Shown here piece after piece: positions 47,901 through 56,295 of a stretch of DNA of 64,000 nt. A model generated the notes under the pieces. It searched no databases and was not told the origin of the DNA. It saw nothing but the letters and a program-made list of their open reading frames with translations. Within the stretch, counting starts at the first letter, position 1; each line of letters starts with the position of its first letter. Location of the stretch: positions 1 through 64,000 of the forward strand of contig CAZBRS010000024.1 in assembly GCA_964494475.1 (NCBI GenBank), read 5' to 3'. The position numbers and the translations under genes were made by a program. This DNA is from CAZBRS01 sp964494475 (GTDB lineage Bacteria > Myxococcota_A > UBA9042 > CAZBRS01).

Positions 47901-50251
47901 TCGAAGCGGGTGCACGGGTCGTGGTCATCGCACGGCGTGCCGTCCGGCGACGCCGCGTACGAGCACGTCCCCGTCAGGGGATCGGCCACGCCGAGGTCGA
48001 GGCAGGGCGCGGCGGGGACGCACAGGACCGCGTCGCCCACGCACGCGCCCCCCACGCAGCGATCCTCCGCGGTGGCGGGGTCGCCGTCGTCGCAGGGGGT
48101 CCCGGGCGTCGCGATCGACCATTCGCGCGGGGCCGCGGGGCTGCACACGTGGCAGGGTCGCCCCTCGGGGGCCGCGCCGAGGTCGTGGCACGTGTCGTCG
48201 ATCAGGCACCCGGAGCTGACGGGGTGGCTGCAGGCGCCCGATTCGCAGACGTCGAGGGTGCAGGCCAGCCCGTCGTCGGGGCACCCCACCTGGTCCTGCA
48301 GCGGGAAGTGCAGGCAGGCACCCCCGAAGCACGCCTCCGAGGTGCACGGGTTCGCGTCGTCGGGGCAGGGGGTGCCGTTCGGTGCGGGGGGGTTCGTACA
48401 GGCCCCCGACAGCGGCTGGCATTCGCCGGCCAGCCGGCAGGGGCCGCCGGCCGTGCACGTCACGCTGCCCGAGCCCAAGCAGGCTCCGGACTGGCACGTG
48501 TCGGTCGGCGTGCAGCCGTTGCCGTCGTTGCAGGGCGTGCCGTCGGGCGAGACCGGGTAGACGCACCTGCCGCTCGCCACGTCGCAGGTCGCGGGCTCGC
48601 GGCAGGGCGCCGGAGGGGGGCAGGTGGAGCCCCCGTGCCCGAGGCACGCGCCGCCGTGGCATTCGTCGTGGGCCGTGCAGGCGCTGCCGTCGTCGCAGGG
48701 CGACCCCTCCGGGCGCGGGGTGAACAGGCAGAGCCCGGACCCGTGATCGCACGCCACGGACAGTTGGCATTGGCCGAGCGCGCCGCAGTCGACCGGGTCG
48801 TGTCCGTGGCAGGCCGCCTGCTGGCACGTGTCGGTGCGGGTGCAGGCGTCGCCGTCGTCGCACGGGCTGCCGTTGGGGCGGGGCAGGAAGGCGCACGACT
48901 GCGACACCTGATCGCAGTAGCCGTCGTAGTGGCAGTCGTCGGGAGCGGGGCAGGCGCGCACGCCCGGCCCAACGCACCACGCGCCCACGCAGGCGTCGCC
49001 GACCGTGCAGAAGTCGAAGTCGTCGCACGGCGTGCCGTCGGCGCGGGGCGCGTACCGGCACTCGCCGGTCGCCGGCTCGCAGCCCACCAGGCGAAGGCAC
49101 GGATTGGCCGGTGGCGGGCAGGGCAGGGGGTCGCTGCCCACGCACGCGCCGGCGGCGCACGCCGAGGCCCGCGTGCACGGGTCGCCGTCGTCGCACGGGG
49201 TGCCGTTCGCGCGGGGGGGGTAGACGCACGCGCCGCTGGCCGGATCGCACGCGCCCGCCAGGTGGCACGCGTCCGGGGGCGGGCAGACCCTGGCGACACC
49301 GGCCGCGCAGGCTCCCTGGACGCAGGCGTCGCCCTGGGTGCAGGCGTTGCCGTCGGTGCACGGTTGGCCGTCGGGGAGCGGCGGGTAGTCGCAGGCACCG
49401 CCGGTGGCGTTGGTGCATCGACCCGTGGACGCGTGGCACGGATCGGGGGCGGGGCCCGGGCAGGTCACGCCCACGCAGGCGAGGGCCGACGCAAGGGCGC
49501 GGCGGCACACAGGACAGTATTGTTGCCCGCCCAGGGGCGTGAGGCCGTGCATCAGGCACGCGTCGTCGGTGGAGCGGAACAGGTTGCCGTACGTGCAGCC
49601 GGCGACGCAACCGGTCCCGGCCAGGCCGCTCCACGACGAGCAGCCCGCCGGCGCGCAGTTCGGGCCGTAGGGGTCGCCGCTGCCGCCCGTGACGGCCTCG
49701 CTCATCAAACCGCCGAAGCTCGTGCCGAAGAGTTGGGCCAGCAGGGGTCGGCCCAGCGACCAGGCGTTCCGGTACACGACCGAGTAGCTGAAGGGACCGC
49801 CCCCGCCGGGGGTGAGCGTGGCGCTCCCCCCGTACTCGTTCGACGCCGAGAGGACGATGACCTCGTCGTACGGGGCCTGGATGGCCATGGCGAAGACCGT
49901 ACCGTCGTCGCAGCAGAGGGACGAAGGGCTCCCGTGGCAACCGTGGTGGCACTGCAGGTCGACGGTGGTGTCGAACCGCCGCACGTTGATGCGGTCGAGG
50001 TTCGAATAGAAGGGCTCCAGGCTGAGCAGCCACGTCGTGTAGTTGTACACGTCGTTGGCGAAGGTGGTCAGGTTCTCGGCGATGTAGTCGTCGGGCAGGA
50101 AGAGGAGATCGAGGCAATGGGGCTCGTGGTTGCAACCATCATACACCGTGCGCACCTGCGCGCTCGCGGGATTCGACCCGGCGAGCACGAGCGCGAGCGC
50201 GGTGCCCAGGCGCCACAGCCCCGCCGCGCCGATGCGAGATCGCGTCGTCAT
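44903..50251 (-). CDS. Giant secreted Cys-rich repeat protein with degenerate M64-like head, PKD-like domains and MYXO-CTERM-like tail
   Basis: A 1782-residue protein. A signal peptide ends at NPASA (residue 31). Residues 40-275 resemble the M64 peptidase fold (LFLPDDYIAENLTTFANDVY, EYGGSA, TSFGGL, then a Cys-rich YCPVC end), but the zinc motif HExxH is replaced by QLFGT (173-177). About 20 Cys-rich repeats follow (PCDDGDxCTxxDxCxxGxCxG), then two PKD-like domains (APVAEAG, PRADAGPD), an acidic linker, and SSCAVG, a hydrophobic helix and RRR. One repeat contains a palindromic insert (47115-47141). The protein is likely displayed on the surface for binding or adhesion. Its ATG overlaps the upstream stop, and its stop overlaps the macro-domain start. 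Confidence 0.85.
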   Translation of the reverse strand: MTTRSRIGAAGLWRLGTALALVLAGSNPASAQVRTVYDGCNHEPHCLDLLFLPDDYIAENLTTFANDVYNYTTWLLSLEPFYSNLDRINVRRFDTTVDLQCHHGCHGSPSSLCCDDGTVFAMAIQAPYDEVIVLSASNEYGGSATLTPGGGGPFSYSVVYRNAWSLGRPLLAQLFGTSFGGLMSEAVTGGSGDPYGPNCAPAGCSSWSGLAGTGCVAGCTYGNLFRSTDDACLMHGLTPLGGQQYCPVCRRALASALACVGVTCPGPAPDPCHASTGRCTNATGGACDYPPLPDGQPCTDGNACTQGDACVQGACAAGVARVCPPPDACHLAGACDPASGACVYPPRANGTPCDDGDPCTRASACAAGACVGSDPLPCPPPANPCLRLVGCEPATGECRYAPRADGTPCDDFDFCTVGDACVGAWCVGPGVRACPAPDDCHYDGYCDQVSQSCAFLPRPNGSPCDDGDACTRTDTCQQAACHGHDPVDCGALGQCQLSVACDHGSGLCLFTPRPEGSPCDDGSACTAHDECHGGACLGHGGSTCPPPAPCREPATCDVASGRCVYPVSPDGTPCNDGNGCTPTDTCQSGACLGSGSVTCTAGGPCRLAGECQPLSGACTNPPAPNGTPCPDDANPCTSEACFGGACLHFPLQDQVGCPDDGLACTLDVCESGACSHPVSSGCLIDDTCHDLGAAPEGRPCHVCSPAAPREWSIATPGTPCDDGDPATAEDRCVGGACVGDAVLCVPAAPCLDLGVADPLTGTCSYAASPDGTPCDDHDPCTRFDACLDGACVGGGPRPCPPPGSCHVSQGCDSLSGECRVATLPDGAACDDGDACTQGDACLGGACAPGSPAPCEASGPCRVGGACDPATGGCVEVVRPDGSWCDDANACTRRDACSAGSCQGFEPVACPAPLPCHAALACDPATGACDEVPLPDGAPCDDGDPCTIADACTGGACAPGAPVSCEALDPCHVAGRCDPFSGTCTNPARSDDAPCDDGLACTMADTCQGGVCTPGVPVTCPAPDACRGVGVCEEGLALALRSLGEGGCLYPDRPDGTPCDDHDACTLGDACLGGACTSALTLECPPTGPCRAQAGCDPVGGQCVGTPLEDGLTCDDHDACTVGERCVAGACVTAGALPCPAPGVCEKTVVCQPATGACVADPKPDGSACDDGDPCTPDDACVAGRCVAGAPRTCPPAAPCQQAQGCDPATGACRVEAVPDFVACDDGDGCTAHDVCLVGRCTGHEPVLCPPASPCQSTSGCDPATGLCEAPAVANGTSCDDLDPCTLSDTCQDGACRGALFKVCPAKDECHSPGECHPLTGECSEPAKDDGSACAEDDDPCRAGGCLGGVCVVTTLPDGTFCPDDGLGCSADYCLGGACSHPVDGGCLIAGACVALDTPNPDNPCEACRPGSAFAWSPLADGALCQHPDECRTGGHCEFGACTGFVNAPAGTACGQPTRCLAGHLLTRGQCSAVGKCVAGPILSCEPYAFCATGSACGATCEKDPDCTPGYRCLEWECQMNIAPVAEAGVDQVVAEGAEVTLDGRLSSDADGDALGFFWSQIEGPTVTLHDKATATPGFVAPSVTGATALEFRLVVDDGAEPSEPSVTVVTVQNTLNEKPRADAGPDLVVDEGAWVTLDAGASTDPNGDALTVAWSQQAGPSVALSDAASTTPGFLAPYVAKDTPLLFMLIVNDGQANSTPDDVFVTVRETGAEPPEPAVEADAAGEAVAGEVVEADDAAPFVVDGGQVQSGGGGSSCAVGAPFGPWALLLGLGWIVLRRRLS
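47115..47141. repeat. Short palindromic repeat inserted in a Cys-rich repeat
   Basis: Read on the minus strand it runs GCCCTCCGAAGC... to ...GAAGGAGGG, an imperfect hairpin I recall as a dispersed repeat in several phyla. It encodes LRSLGEGG inside the giant protein. The two Cys it separates are 15 residues apart, against about six in sister repeats, so roughly nine residues are extra. Confidence 0.5.
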
Positions 50252-51027
50252 GACCGTGGCGTCGCCTTCGAACGCCGTGACCGCGCCAGCCACAGCGTGG
50301 TCCAGCCCTCGTGGTCGGGCCCGTCGGCGAAGTGCGGCGCGTGGGGCGGACGTCCGATCGACAGCGTGGTCAACGCTTCGTTGCCGTCGAGGTCCCGGAC
50401 CCGATCGAGCGCCGCCGCGGCCAGCTTCGCGAGGGTGGGCAGGCCCTCCCTCGGAGCTTGCGGGGCCACCTCGAGGGTCCCCGTCAGGCGGAAGCGCTCC
50501 CAGCGGCCCGTGAGCAGGTCGAGCACGGGGACGCGCCCGTCACCGACGGTCGCCAGCAGGCCGACCCGCACGTCGCGCCAGGCCATCGCGTGTACGCCGA
50601 GCTCGGTTCGCAGCCGGATGCCGGCGTCGTCCCAGCGGATCTCGTCGACGCCCAGCGCCCGGGGGCACGCCAGCAGGCGCGCAGTGTCGAACACGTCGGC
50701 CGTCACGCCGATGAGGGCCAGTTCGCCCTTCAGCGTCGCGGCCGCGGTCGCGTCGAGGCCACAGTCGAGCACGGAGTTCGTGCGGCCGAAGAGCGTACGG
50801 GGCACGTCTTCGAGCACGCCGCGCTGGCGCGAGATGACCACTGCCGCCTGCGTGAGCCGCGTGCGCGTCAACCCTTCGACCACGGCCACCACGTGCCCGC
50901 GCCACCACTCGGGCAGCCGGGGAGGCCAGGAACCGCGCGGAGCGGGTGCGCCGGGCGTCGGCGCGGCCCCCACCTCGGAGATCGCGAGACCGCCGGTCAT
51001 CTCGAGCTGTCGCCGTTCTTCGACCAC
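50248..51027 (-). CDS. Hypothetical protein
   Basis: About 259 residues; no family recognised. GTG 51027 is preferred because AGGAG lies four bases upstream; GTG 51048 and ATG 51000 are in-frame alternatives. The sequence is beta-rich, with WRGHVVAVVEGLTRTRL, VDEIRWDDAGIRLRTELG and HAMAWRDVRVG suggesting PH-like or similar strands, and has a basic end (RSRRSKATPRS). No signal or membrane segment is seen. It lies between the PI-PLC-like gene and the giant protein gene, whose ATG overlaps its TGA. Confidence 0.6.
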   Translation of the reverse strand: MVEERRQLEMTGGLAISEVGAAPTPGAPAPRGSWPPRLPEWWRGHVVAVVEGLTRTRLTQAAVVISRQRGVLEDVPRTLFGRTNSVLDCGLDATAAATLKGELALIGVTADVFDTARLLACPRALGVDEIRWDDAGIRLRTELGVHAMAWRDVRVGLLATVGDGRVPVLDLLTGRWERFRLTGTLEVAPQAPREGLPTLAKLAAAALDRVRDLDGNEALTTLSIGRPPHAPHFADGPDHEGWTTLWLARSRRSKATPRS

Positions 51028-51084
51028 GGGGCTCCTGCTCCCTGCCACCGCACGATGCCCCGATTCCGTGCATTATGCAACGGT

Positions 51085-52221
51085 CTACCGGGCCCGTAGT
51101 CCACGGCCGCCGTTCAGGCCGCGCTCGATGTCGGACGCCGTGCAACCGGCCGGAGCGCTCTGCGGGTTGCACAGGCTGGGCGTTCCTCCGGGCAGGTCGA
51201 GCCACACGTCGTGCCCGGCCGCCGGCGCCGGGAAGTCGCTCGCGATCCAGTGGGCCCCCGAACGCAGGGCGGCCGCTACGGCCTCGGCGGCCTCGTCGCC
51301 GGGATCGGCGGCCCCGACGGCCGACGTCCGGACCAGGTAACCCGCCTCGACCGCCGCGACGATCTGAGCCTCGTCGCCCACGGGGTTTCCGTACTCGAGG
51401 AAGGCCCCGAAGGGCTCTCCCTGGCCGCCCCGCGCGAAGAGCAGCCGGCCGGCCAGGGTCGGATCACCGGCCAGGTACACCTCGCGCGCGTGACCCTCGT
51501 CGTTCAGCACGATCATGACCCTGCCGCGCGTGGCGCCCAGGGTGGGCCAGCCGTCGGCCTCGAGGGCCTCGCGCAGGGTGGCGTGACCGCCGCGCACGTC
51601 GTCGGGGGTCAGCAGCTTCTCCCGGCCCAGCGTCGCGACGATCACGGCCTCGAGCTCGTCGTAGTGCTCGTCGAGCTTTCGGGTCTCGAAGTCGTCCTTG
51701 GGCTCGAGCATGATCGAGATCAGGTGGTGCGCCGGGTTCGCGTCGGACCAGGCGCGCACCAGGCCCAGGCAGGCGTCGAGCGTGCCGCAGGTGGAGCCCT
51801 GGTCGAGCGGCGCCACGTGGTACACGCCGAAGCCCCCTTCGGCCAGCCAGTGCAGATCGAGCTCGACGTGCCGAACCCCCTGCTCGCCGAACTGCACGTC
51901 GAGCGGCGCCATCGTGTAGTCCCAGTCGGGCGGCACCTGGGGCTTGTTCGGCCGCACGTGGTAGCTGTTGTGCGTCCCGCGGGCCTGCAGGTGGTTGACG
52001 CGCAGCGTGTCGTCCAGGGGGTAAGCCGCTGCGTCGGGGAGCGCGTCGTGGGCCGCGTCAGGCGTGATCGCGTCGACCTCGCCCCGTAGCTCGGAGGGAG
52101 GGGCGTCCGGGGTGCCGTCGGCGTCATGCGTCGCGTCAGGGCCGCTGCAGGCCGCGGCGGTCGCGCAGAGCAGCACGGCCAGGAGGCGTTGCGATTGCGA
52201 AGAGAAGGTCGCGTGCGTCAT
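51085..52221 (-). CDS. Calcium-dependent PI-PLC-like lipoprotein phosphodiesterase
   Basis: A 378-residue protein with lipobox ATAAAC after residue 20 and an acidic Asp-rich linker. The PI-PLC X-type barrel starts with LQARGTHNSYH (first catalytic His). HVELDLHW gives the metal Glu/Asp, GVYHVAPLDQGSTC the second His, and ISIMLEPKDD further acidic residues. The family (Ca2+-dependent phosphoinositide-specific PLC) cleaves glycerophospho-diester bonds; in bacteria it is secreted or lipid-anchored. It heads the minus-strand series that runs to 42800. Confidence 0.87.
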   Translation of the reverse strand: MTHATFSSQSQRLLAVLLCATAAACSGPDATHDADGTPDAPPSELRGEVDAITPDAAHDALPDAAAYPLDDTLRVNHLQARGTHNSYHVRPNKPQVPPDWDYTMAPLDVQFGEQGVRHVELDLHWLAEGGFGVYHVAPLDQGSTCGTLDACLGLVRAWSDANPAHHLISIMLEPKDDFETRKLDEHYDELEAVIVATLGREKLLTPDDVRGGHATLREALEADGWPTLGATRGRVMIVLNDEGHAREVYLAGDPTLAGRLLFARGGQGEPFGAFLEYGNPVGDEAQIVAAVEAGYLVRTSAVGAADPGDEAAEAVAAALRSGAHWIASDFPAPAAGHDVWLDLPGGTPSLCNPQSAPAGCTASDIERGLNGGRGLRAR

Positions 52222-52273
52222 AGTGCAGATCCCCGTGGCCGTCGCGGGGAGAGTGTACCCGAAGGAGGCCGAG

Positions 52274-52798
52274 ATGTCGCAGGGTCGTCACACGTTCGAC
52301 ACGCCGCTCGGGCTCTGCTCCATCGGCTGGAACGAGGATCGCGTGACCCGCCTCACCCTCCGCGCGGCCGTCCCGTCCGGCGGCGAACCGGTCCCGGCCT
52401 TCGTGCGGGAGCTCGCGCGGCGAGTCCAGGCCCACCTGGGGGGCGCCCCCGACGACTTCGGCGACGTGGCCCTCGACCTCGCGGCGTGCCCGCCGTTCCA
52501 CGCGCGCGTGTACGAGGCGCTGCGCCGCGTCGCTCCGGGGACCACGACCACCTACGGCGAGCTGGCCGACCGCCTCGGCGCCCCCAAGGCCGCGCGCGCC
52601 GTGGGCCAGGCCGTGGCCCGGAACCCCTGGCTGCTGCTCGTGCCCTGCCACCGCGTGCTGGCCGCGAGCGGCAGGCTCGGCGGCTTCAGCGCGACCGGCG
52701 GCGTGGCCACCAAGCGGCGCCTGCTCGCCCTCGAGGGGGTCGTCTCGGTCTTGCGAGGAATCGGACAATCGAAAGCTGAAGCGTCAGAACCAAGTTGA
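52274..52798 (+). CDS. ogt: Methylated-DNA--protein-cysteine S-methyltransferase
   Basis: A 174-residue suicide enzyme that takes methyl from O6-methylguanine. The active site is PCHRV within NPWLLLVPCHRVLAA, the helix-turn-helix is TTTYGELADRLGAPKAARAV, and GRLGGFSATGG completes the pocket. AAGGAGG (52262-52268) precedes the ATG; the open frame upstream to 52064 is inside the divergent gene's leader and is not used. The end overlaps the convergent broken gene at 52784 by 15 bases. Confidence 0.96.
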   Translation: MSQGRHTFDTPLGLCSIGWNEDRVTRLTLRAAVPSGGEPVPAFVRELARRVQAHLGGAPDDFGDVALDLAACPPFHARVYEALRRVAPGTTTTYGELADRLGAPKAARAVGQAVARNPWLLLVPCHRVLAASGRLGGFSATGGVATKRRLLALEGVVSVLRGIGQSKAEASEPS

Positions 52799-53359
52799 AA
52801 AACCGACCACCAAGCTGAACGAAAGCAGGTCCAAGTCAAAGTCATCGACGGACGTTTCGCCGAAGGATAGCAGTCCGTCCACGTCGATTGAAAGGAAGCG
52901 CGTAGGGAAGAATTTCATCGCGAACATGGGGCCGCCTGCGATCGTCTTGATCATTGTATCGGAGTCTCCGCTATCTTCCAACGCTCGCGATAAGTCAATA
53001 AAGACGCCAGCACCCGCCCAAAATGACTTCGACTTTATAAAATTATGATTTACAAATAGGCGAACTCAGATCGTCGTCCCAGGCGAATCTGACCCACTGT
53101 ACTCACTTTTAGCGTACACAAGGTTCACAAGACCGCCTATTTCTAAAGCAGAAGCGATGACACCGGCGATTCCAATGCCTAGACTCGCAAATACGCCAAG
53201 ATCTGTGCGTTTTATACTTTCTCCGCCAGAACTCAACTTCAAGTATCGTACATTACCGAACGCGCCAAATAGGCGCATGGAGTTTTCGTCACAGTAAGCG
53301 GAACTGGATACGATCAGAACTAGAATTGTAGTGACAGCAAGACGCACTTTAAGCCACAT
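52784..53359 (-). pseudogene. Outer-membrane beta-barrel-type gene with one in-frame TGA
   Basis: From ATG 53359 (or TTG 53362) a signal peptide (LAVTTILVLIVSSSAYC) leads into a Gly- and aromatic-rich barrel-like sequence. TGA at 53066-53068 stops it after about 97 residues. The same frame then continues without loss (VRLFVNHNFIKSKSFWAG...) to VVGFSTWF and TAA, ending in Phe like outer-membrane barrels. CGA to TGA would explain the stop. This is a gene of about 190 codons, otherwise whole, in AT-richer DNA. Confidence 0.65.
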
Positions 53360-53412
53360 CAAGTCCCACGGGCGGTTGGCAGTTGAGAAGTGGATAATTT
53401 AACAATAAATGA

Positions 53413-53556
53413 TTACTTTACCAGATCCGTGTTCTCCGGTGAAATCGTTTTGTTCGCTTTGAAGTCGACGACGTAGTCCTTCGTGTCGAAGCCGTACCAG
53501 GATCCGGTAACGGCGTCGACTACCAGTCCGACGGGGAATGTGAGAATCGCCAGGAT
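53413..53556 (-). pseudogene. Truncated 3' end of a membrane/lipoprotein gene
   Basis: The frame encodes LRLILAILTFPVGLVVDAVTGSWYGFDTKDYVV and ends at a stop near 53413. This resembles the C-terminal hydrophobic signature of small lipoproteins near PEGA proteins (PLGLIVDxATGxWY). Its 5' part is missing: at about 53556 the sequence becomes transposase on the other strand. The fragment is non-functional as it stands. Confidence 0.45.
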
Positions 53557-53725
53557 CAGCCTCAAGGAGGAGTGCGTGTGGCAACACCGCTTCCGTTCGT
53601 ATCCGGAGGCCAGAGCGCGAATCGCGAAGTGGATCGAGTGGTACAACGCCGAGCGACCCCACCAGGCCCTCGGCTACAGGAGCCCTCGGAAGTTCCGCGG
53701 GCAATATGATCTACGGGTGGCTTGA
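53552..53725 (+). mobile_element. IS3-like transposase remnant (C-terminal part)
   Basis: About 57 codons encode SLKEECVWQHRFRS, ARIAKWIEWYNAERPHQALG and YRSPRKFRGQ, ending at TGA 53723-53725. WYNAERPHQALGYRSP is the conserved end of IS3-family orfB/rve transposases, including the final Glu region. No start, no orfA and no clear terminal inverted repeats were found, so this is a fossil. Confidence 0.75.
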
Positions 53726-53865
53726 TTCCGGGGTAGCACTGCAAAGCCTGGATAGCTCGAGTTTTTATACCTTCGAGTCGTCCTCTCCATGGGGGCAGGT
53801 CACTTGCTGTTGGCGCGGGACAGGCCCGCCGAGGCGGGCCCTTTCGAGCACCGGAGTCGTACCGA
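53726..53865. other. Non-coding stretch with hairpin
   Basis: Nothing coding is seen. A hairpin GGCCCGC-CGAG-GCGGGCC at 53823-53840 is followed on the plus strand by CTTTC, a weak terminator-like site between convergent remains. Confidence 0.35.
53823..53845 (+). terminator. Possible intrinsic terminator
   Basis: A seven-base-pair G/C stem with CGAG loop followed by CTTTC. The U tract is poor, so it may be only a palindromic repeat. Confidence 0.25.
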
Positions 53866-56112
53866 CTAGAACCTGTAGAAGCTGTAGCCCAACGTTACGA
53901 CGACGCCCTTGAATTCGCCAATATCGCTGACGCTGGGGGCGAAGAAGCGCGCGCCGAGATCGAAGTTGGCGACCTCGTAGCCCGCTCCCGCCATGAATCC
54001 GAACTTCGCTTCGCTTGACTTGTACGAGGTGCCCATAAACTCAGCCTTGGCAGTAATGTAGACGAGGCCGAGTTCGCCGGCAATATTCAGGCCCTGGCGT
54101 TTGCCGCTGGTATAGCCTGTGAAGTAGTACTTCACGCCGGCCAAGACAGGCAACTCGTTTGTACTGGATTTCGCACCACCGTTGTCCTTGGATAGGCCGT
54201 AGATGAAGCCGATGCGCGTGGTGACGTTGAACTGCGGAGATATCCCTAGATACTCGTAGCGAAACAGACCGCCGATACCGACGATGCCGGTAGCGTCAGC
54301 CCAGTTGCCGAAGGGGATGCGTACGCCCGTGTCGATGCCGAGGCTGTGCGACGCTCCTCCAAACGTTCTTGTTGTGGGTTCGTCGTAAGTCGGTTGCGCT
54401 CGACGGGTGTTCGTGTCGCTCCGGTACGGCGCTACAGAGACCTCCTTGTGGGGTGTAAGGGTCACGTCGATGGGAACTCCGGTGGTCGCCCGGACGGTCT
54501 GCTCAGCGGAACGGAACCCAGAAACCTCGCAGGAAACGGTATGGGTACCTTCGTTCAGCCACGTCTTCACCGCGTCGGAGCCTACTGGCTCGCCGTCTAC
54601 CAGGATAAGGTTTCCCGGCTCTGCGCATCTTATGTCAGCTTGACTGCCACCGAACGTCCACTCGAGGGCGGTCTTCTTGTTGTGCTCCAGCGCTACTGTT
54701 TCACGTCGCTCGGTTCCCTGGCAGGTGACTCGCACATCATGGCGTGTCGCGACCAATTGCTCCTTGTACGGCGTGGTTCCTCGAAGTTGTCCATCAACGA
54801 TCACGTTGCCAACGCACGGAGCGCCACCGCCAAGCGACGCTATGATGGTCAGCATGCCCAGCTTCGCTGAGAGCGGCACGTCGACATCGGTCCTTTCTCT
54901 GTTGCGGACCGCTACCCGTTCGGCGGCGTCACCGTGTCCGTCCAACGTGAGCTTGAGAGAATAGGTTCCCGGTTCCAGTTCTTCGAACTCGTGCGGTGTT
55001 GTAAAGCCGGTTGCCCTTCCGTTCATTTCGATGGCGGCACCCGCCGGTGTCGTCGACACGTAAAACGATCCGAAGTTCTGGCCAAGGGCAACGCGCTCGA
55101 CCGTTGGGCTTCCGTCGCTAATCGACACGGTCTTCGTGGTCGTTAGGTACCGATATCGGGACACTCGAAGCTCGTATGATCCGGAAGGCTGTTGCTTGTT
55201 CTCGTACGGCGTCTTTCCAACCCTGGAACCGTCCAGGAAGACGTCGGCGTCGGTGGGATCACTCGTCACCTGTAACGACCCAAACGCAGGGGGTAGCACC
55301 AAATGCACTTATGCACCGCTCGTCGTCAGGTCCACTTCTTGCCGCGCTTGGTGGTAGAGGCGATCCAGTTCGGCCGTTACGACGTAGTGTCCGACCATCT
55401 GGTCCAATTGCTTGGGCGAGGTTCCAATCTCCGATCCATTCAACCATAGTCTGGCTCCGTTGGGCTCTGTCGTGATCACCAGGAAGCGGGATTCGTCCGT
55501 GAGCGCGTTTACGATCGTGTCTCCCCGGTCGAGCGCTACTCCGGGGGTGACCGTTCCTCCACCAACGAGCCCTGGCGATGGAACTGTCGCCCTCGGTATC
55601 TCGCGAAGTTTGAACAGCTGCCGAGCCAGACCAATAGCCACCCGACCCAAATCGGTCATTTCGGGCTTCGCATAGGCGTTCGCGGCGCCCCCGGGTACCA
55701 GGACGCCGTCGCTGTAACGCGTCAGGGTGATCTGCGCCTGGTCGCCCACCTGGAGTACGGTCGTGAACACGCGCTCCTGGCAGCCGTAGTTGTCCAGGAT
55801 CTTCTGCATGCACACCTGGTCGTCGGGCCGGCAGGAAAGCTCCTGGGCCTGCTTCTCTTTGCGAAGCTGCGACTTCAGGTTGTCAAAGGTCATGGGAGAG
55901 AAGTCTGGGTTCCCGATCACGGCTCCCTGTATCTGCGCTGCCAGAGCTTTTCCCAAAGCTCCAGCGTCGTCGGAGTTCCAACCGCGCAACTCAACCTTGG
56001 CGTCCTCGATGAACACCTGGGTCGGCTCTGCATTGGCCATCGATGGACGCCCGGCGACCAAAGTAATCGAGATGATTACAGCGTAGCGATGCATGTGAAG
56101 CCGAGCCGACAT
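53866..56112 (-). pseudogene. PEGA-domain protein with C-terminal beta-barrel, split by an in-frame TAA
   Basis: The frame from ATG 56112 (AAGGGGG upstream, signal peptide ending SMANA) has an N-terminal soluble domain of about 200 residues with paired Cys. A PEGA repeat (FLVITTEPNGARLWLNGSEI) follows and the frame hits TAA 55309-55311 after SGA. GTG 55308 directly continues the same frame for 480 residues: three or four more PEGA-like repeats (FGSLQVTSDPTDADVFLDG) and a barrel ending VVVTLGYSFYRF. Family logic expects one protein of about 747 residues; CAA to TAA restores SGAQVHL. Two separate polypeptides are possible but no good ribosome site precedes the GTG. Confidence 0.7.
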
Positions 56113-56295
56113 GCCCCATCCCCCTTTTGATGCGGAGGGGACAATACGATGCTCATGAATGCATCGCAAGGGCTACACGAAGTGAGATCGAGGTGTCTCC
56201 GGGACCAACCGCGTCGCGGTCAGCCGATGGAGCTTACTCTTTCCTTGGATTGGACCCGCGGAATAGGGTGACGAGAAAAAATCGTAACGAACAGG
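56113..56295. other. Intergenic region upstream of the PEGA gene
   Basis: A 183-base stretch with no gene. It contains a promoter candidate and inverted repeat at 56141-56169, and a T6 run (minus strand) just after the end of the upstream barrel gene, with only a weak hairpin. Confidence 0.5.
56141..56169 (-). promoter_or_regulatory. Candidate promoter with overlapping inverted repeat
   Basis: On the minus strand TTGCGA (56169-56164), exactly 17 bases, then TATTGT (56146-56141), about 30 bases before the PEGA gene ATG. A perfect inverted repeat CGATGC-N8-GCATCG occupies 56147-56166, covering the spacer and part of the -35, as an operator would. Confidence 0.45.

Noticed and set aside
45545..51340. 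A 1931-codon open frame antisense to the giant Cys-rich gene
   Set aside because: It runs across three well-supported genes and has the same featureless GC-shadow composition.
53066..53068. TGA as a selenocysteine or reassigned codon
   Set aside because: No selenocysteine machinery or redox context is seen, other genes use TGA as stop, and a CGA to TGA change is simpler.
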